The translations under genes and the position numbers were made by a program. The notes under the pieces are model-generated. The model ran no database searches and had not been told where the DNA came from. It worked only from the letters and a program-made list of their open reading frames with translations. From the NCBI GenBank assembly GCA_020438245.1, contig JAGQUY010000293.1, forward strand, positions 1 to 6,356: a stretch of DNA of 6,356 nucleotides, written 5' to 3'. How positions within the stretch are numbered: position 1 is the stretch's first letter; each line of letters opens with the position of its first letter. Below, piece after piece: positions 5,517-6,356 of this stretch. The stretch comes from Bacteroidota bacterium (GTDB lineage: Bacteria > CLD3 > SB21).

Positions 5517-6356
5517 GTGGATCAAATCAAATCTTGGATCAGTTCATTGGGAGACTTGATGACCTACCCTCTCATGAACCTGGGTGACAACTCAGTAACC
5601 TTGGGAATGGTAATCACTGTTCTCTCAGCATCCATTATTTTGTACATCGTGAGCGGTTGGATAAAGCACTTTTTGGTCGAGAAGTTCTTACACCACCGTG
5701 GTCTTGACGTCGGCGTCAGCCAAGCCATTGCGTCCCTGGTCCGCTACGTTATTCTGTTTTTTGGATTCATGATTATCATCCAGTGGACCGGTATCGATTT
5801 GACGGCGCTGAATGTCTTTGCGGGTGCGATCGGTATAGGTATCGGGCTGGGACTCCAGTCCATTGCCAATAATTTTATCAGCGGTCTAATTATTCTGTTT
5901 GGCCGTCCCATCAAGATCGGCGATCGGATTGAGGTGGGTAGTATTATTGGCGATGTACTTGCCATTTCACCGCGCGCATCAACGATTCTGACAAACGACA
6001 ACATAGCGATTATTGTACCCAACTCGGAATTCATCAATTCCACGGTGACCAACTGGAGTTACACCGACCGCCGCATTCGTTTCAACGTGCCCGTTGGTGT
6101 GGCCTATCACTCCGATCCGGAGGCGGTCCGCTCATTGTTGATCAATGTCGCCCTGAAGCATCCGGGCGTCTTGAAAGAACCGGCGCCGGACGCCTTATTG
6201 GTTGAATTCGGTGACAGCTCCCTGAACTTTCAACTCAGGGTCTGGACTTTTGAATACATCAATAAGCCGTACATCCTGCGCAGCGAGCTGAACTACGAGA
6301 TTCTGAAAGAACTCAGAGCACAAGGTATTGAGATTCCCTTTCCTCAGCGCGATATC
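5517..6356 (+). CDS. Small-conductance mechanosensitive ion channel, MscS family (C-terminal end outside window)
   Basis: The first 280 residues, from a GTG start, of an inner-membrane channel that opens under membrane tension and releases solutes on osmotic downshock. Three membrane segments are visible: about residues 28-48, 70-90 and the pore helix 97-127 (FAGAIGIGIGLGLQSIANNF). The soluble beta domain follows with the family motifs GRPIKIGDRI, GDV, IVPNS and NSTVTNWS. The alpha/beta domain (GVAYHSD, LVEFGDSSLNFQLRVW, GIEIPFPQRDI) comes last. By comparison with E. coli MscS (286 residues, GISFPYPQMDV near its end), only the C-terminal tail should be missing. Pore-seal positions Leu105 and Leu109 correspond to Ile107 and Leu111. 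The kink residue Gly113 is Ser115 here, while Gly121 is kept as Gly123. The gene is divergent from the aldehyde dehydrogenase operon, with 141 bases between them, and is probably transcribed independently. Confidence 0.93.
   Translation, partial: MDQIKSWISSLGDLMTYPLMNLGDNSVTLGMVITVLSASIILYIVSGWIKHFLVEKFLHHRGLDVGVSQAIASLVRYVILFFGFMIIIQWTGIDLTALNVFAGAIGIGIGLGLQSIANNFISGLIILFGRPIKIGDRIEVGSIIGDVLAISPRASTILTNDNIAIIVPNSEFINSTVTNWSYTDRRIRFNVPVGVAYHSDPEAVRSLLINVALKHPGVLKEPAPDALLVEFGDSSLNFQLRVWTFEYINKPYILRSELNYEILKELRAQGIEIPFPQRDI

Noticed and set aside
5744..6052. Minus-strand ORF of 102 codons
   Set aside because: Antisense shadow of the MscS-family channel, whose plus-strand frame shows all expected family motifs.

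Overview
The window looks like chromosomal DNA from a bacterium of the FCB superphylum (Bacteroidota, Chlorobi, KSB1 and similar candidate phyla). This placement is an inference. It rests on two secreted proteins of a style common in that group: a signal peptide ending AAQ, FID-x-DPG repeat modules, a cadherin-like module and a right-handed beta-helix protein. Clear Shine-Dalgarno sequences (AAAGGAG, GGAG) precede several genes, which argues against the core Bacteroidia, where such sites are depleted. Base composition looks balanced by eye. No RNA gene, mobile element, CRISPR array or phage gene was seen.

Layout. (1) 1-2616, minus strand: a two-gene unit for exported proteins. It is read from a 333-residue beta-helix protein (2616 to 1615) into a large repeat protein (1601 to beyond the left edge). 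Only the first 533 residues of the repeat protein are present: a signal peptide, five good and one decayed copy of a ~78-residue module, then the start of a cadherin-like module. (2) 2617-2859: a divergent intergenic region with candidate promoters facing both ways. (3) 2860-3156, plus strand: a small, very basic protein with two Cys4 zinc-binding motifs. (4) 3157-3215: a convergent gap with a perfect 6-bp hairpin. (5) 3216-5375, minus strand: a two-gene metabolic operon. An ALDH3-type (fatty) aldehyde dehydrogenase is followed 18 bases later by a crotonase-family protein that keeps only the isomerase-type catalytic glutamate. (6) 5376-5516: a divergent promoter region. (7) 5517 to the right edge, plus strand: a small MscS-type mechanosensitive channel, lacking only its extreme C-terminus.

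How the genes fit together. The aldehyde dehydrogenase and the isomerase-like crotonase make sense as a unit that oxidises fatty aldehydes and repositions double bonds for beta-oxidation. The two exported proteins are probably co-translated surface or extracellular proteins of unknown ligand. The channel and the zinc-motif protein are independent transcription units. Nothing here clearly amounts to a new defence or mobile system. The most unusual material is the modular repeat protein with its beta-helix partner and the orphan Cys4-Cys4 protein.
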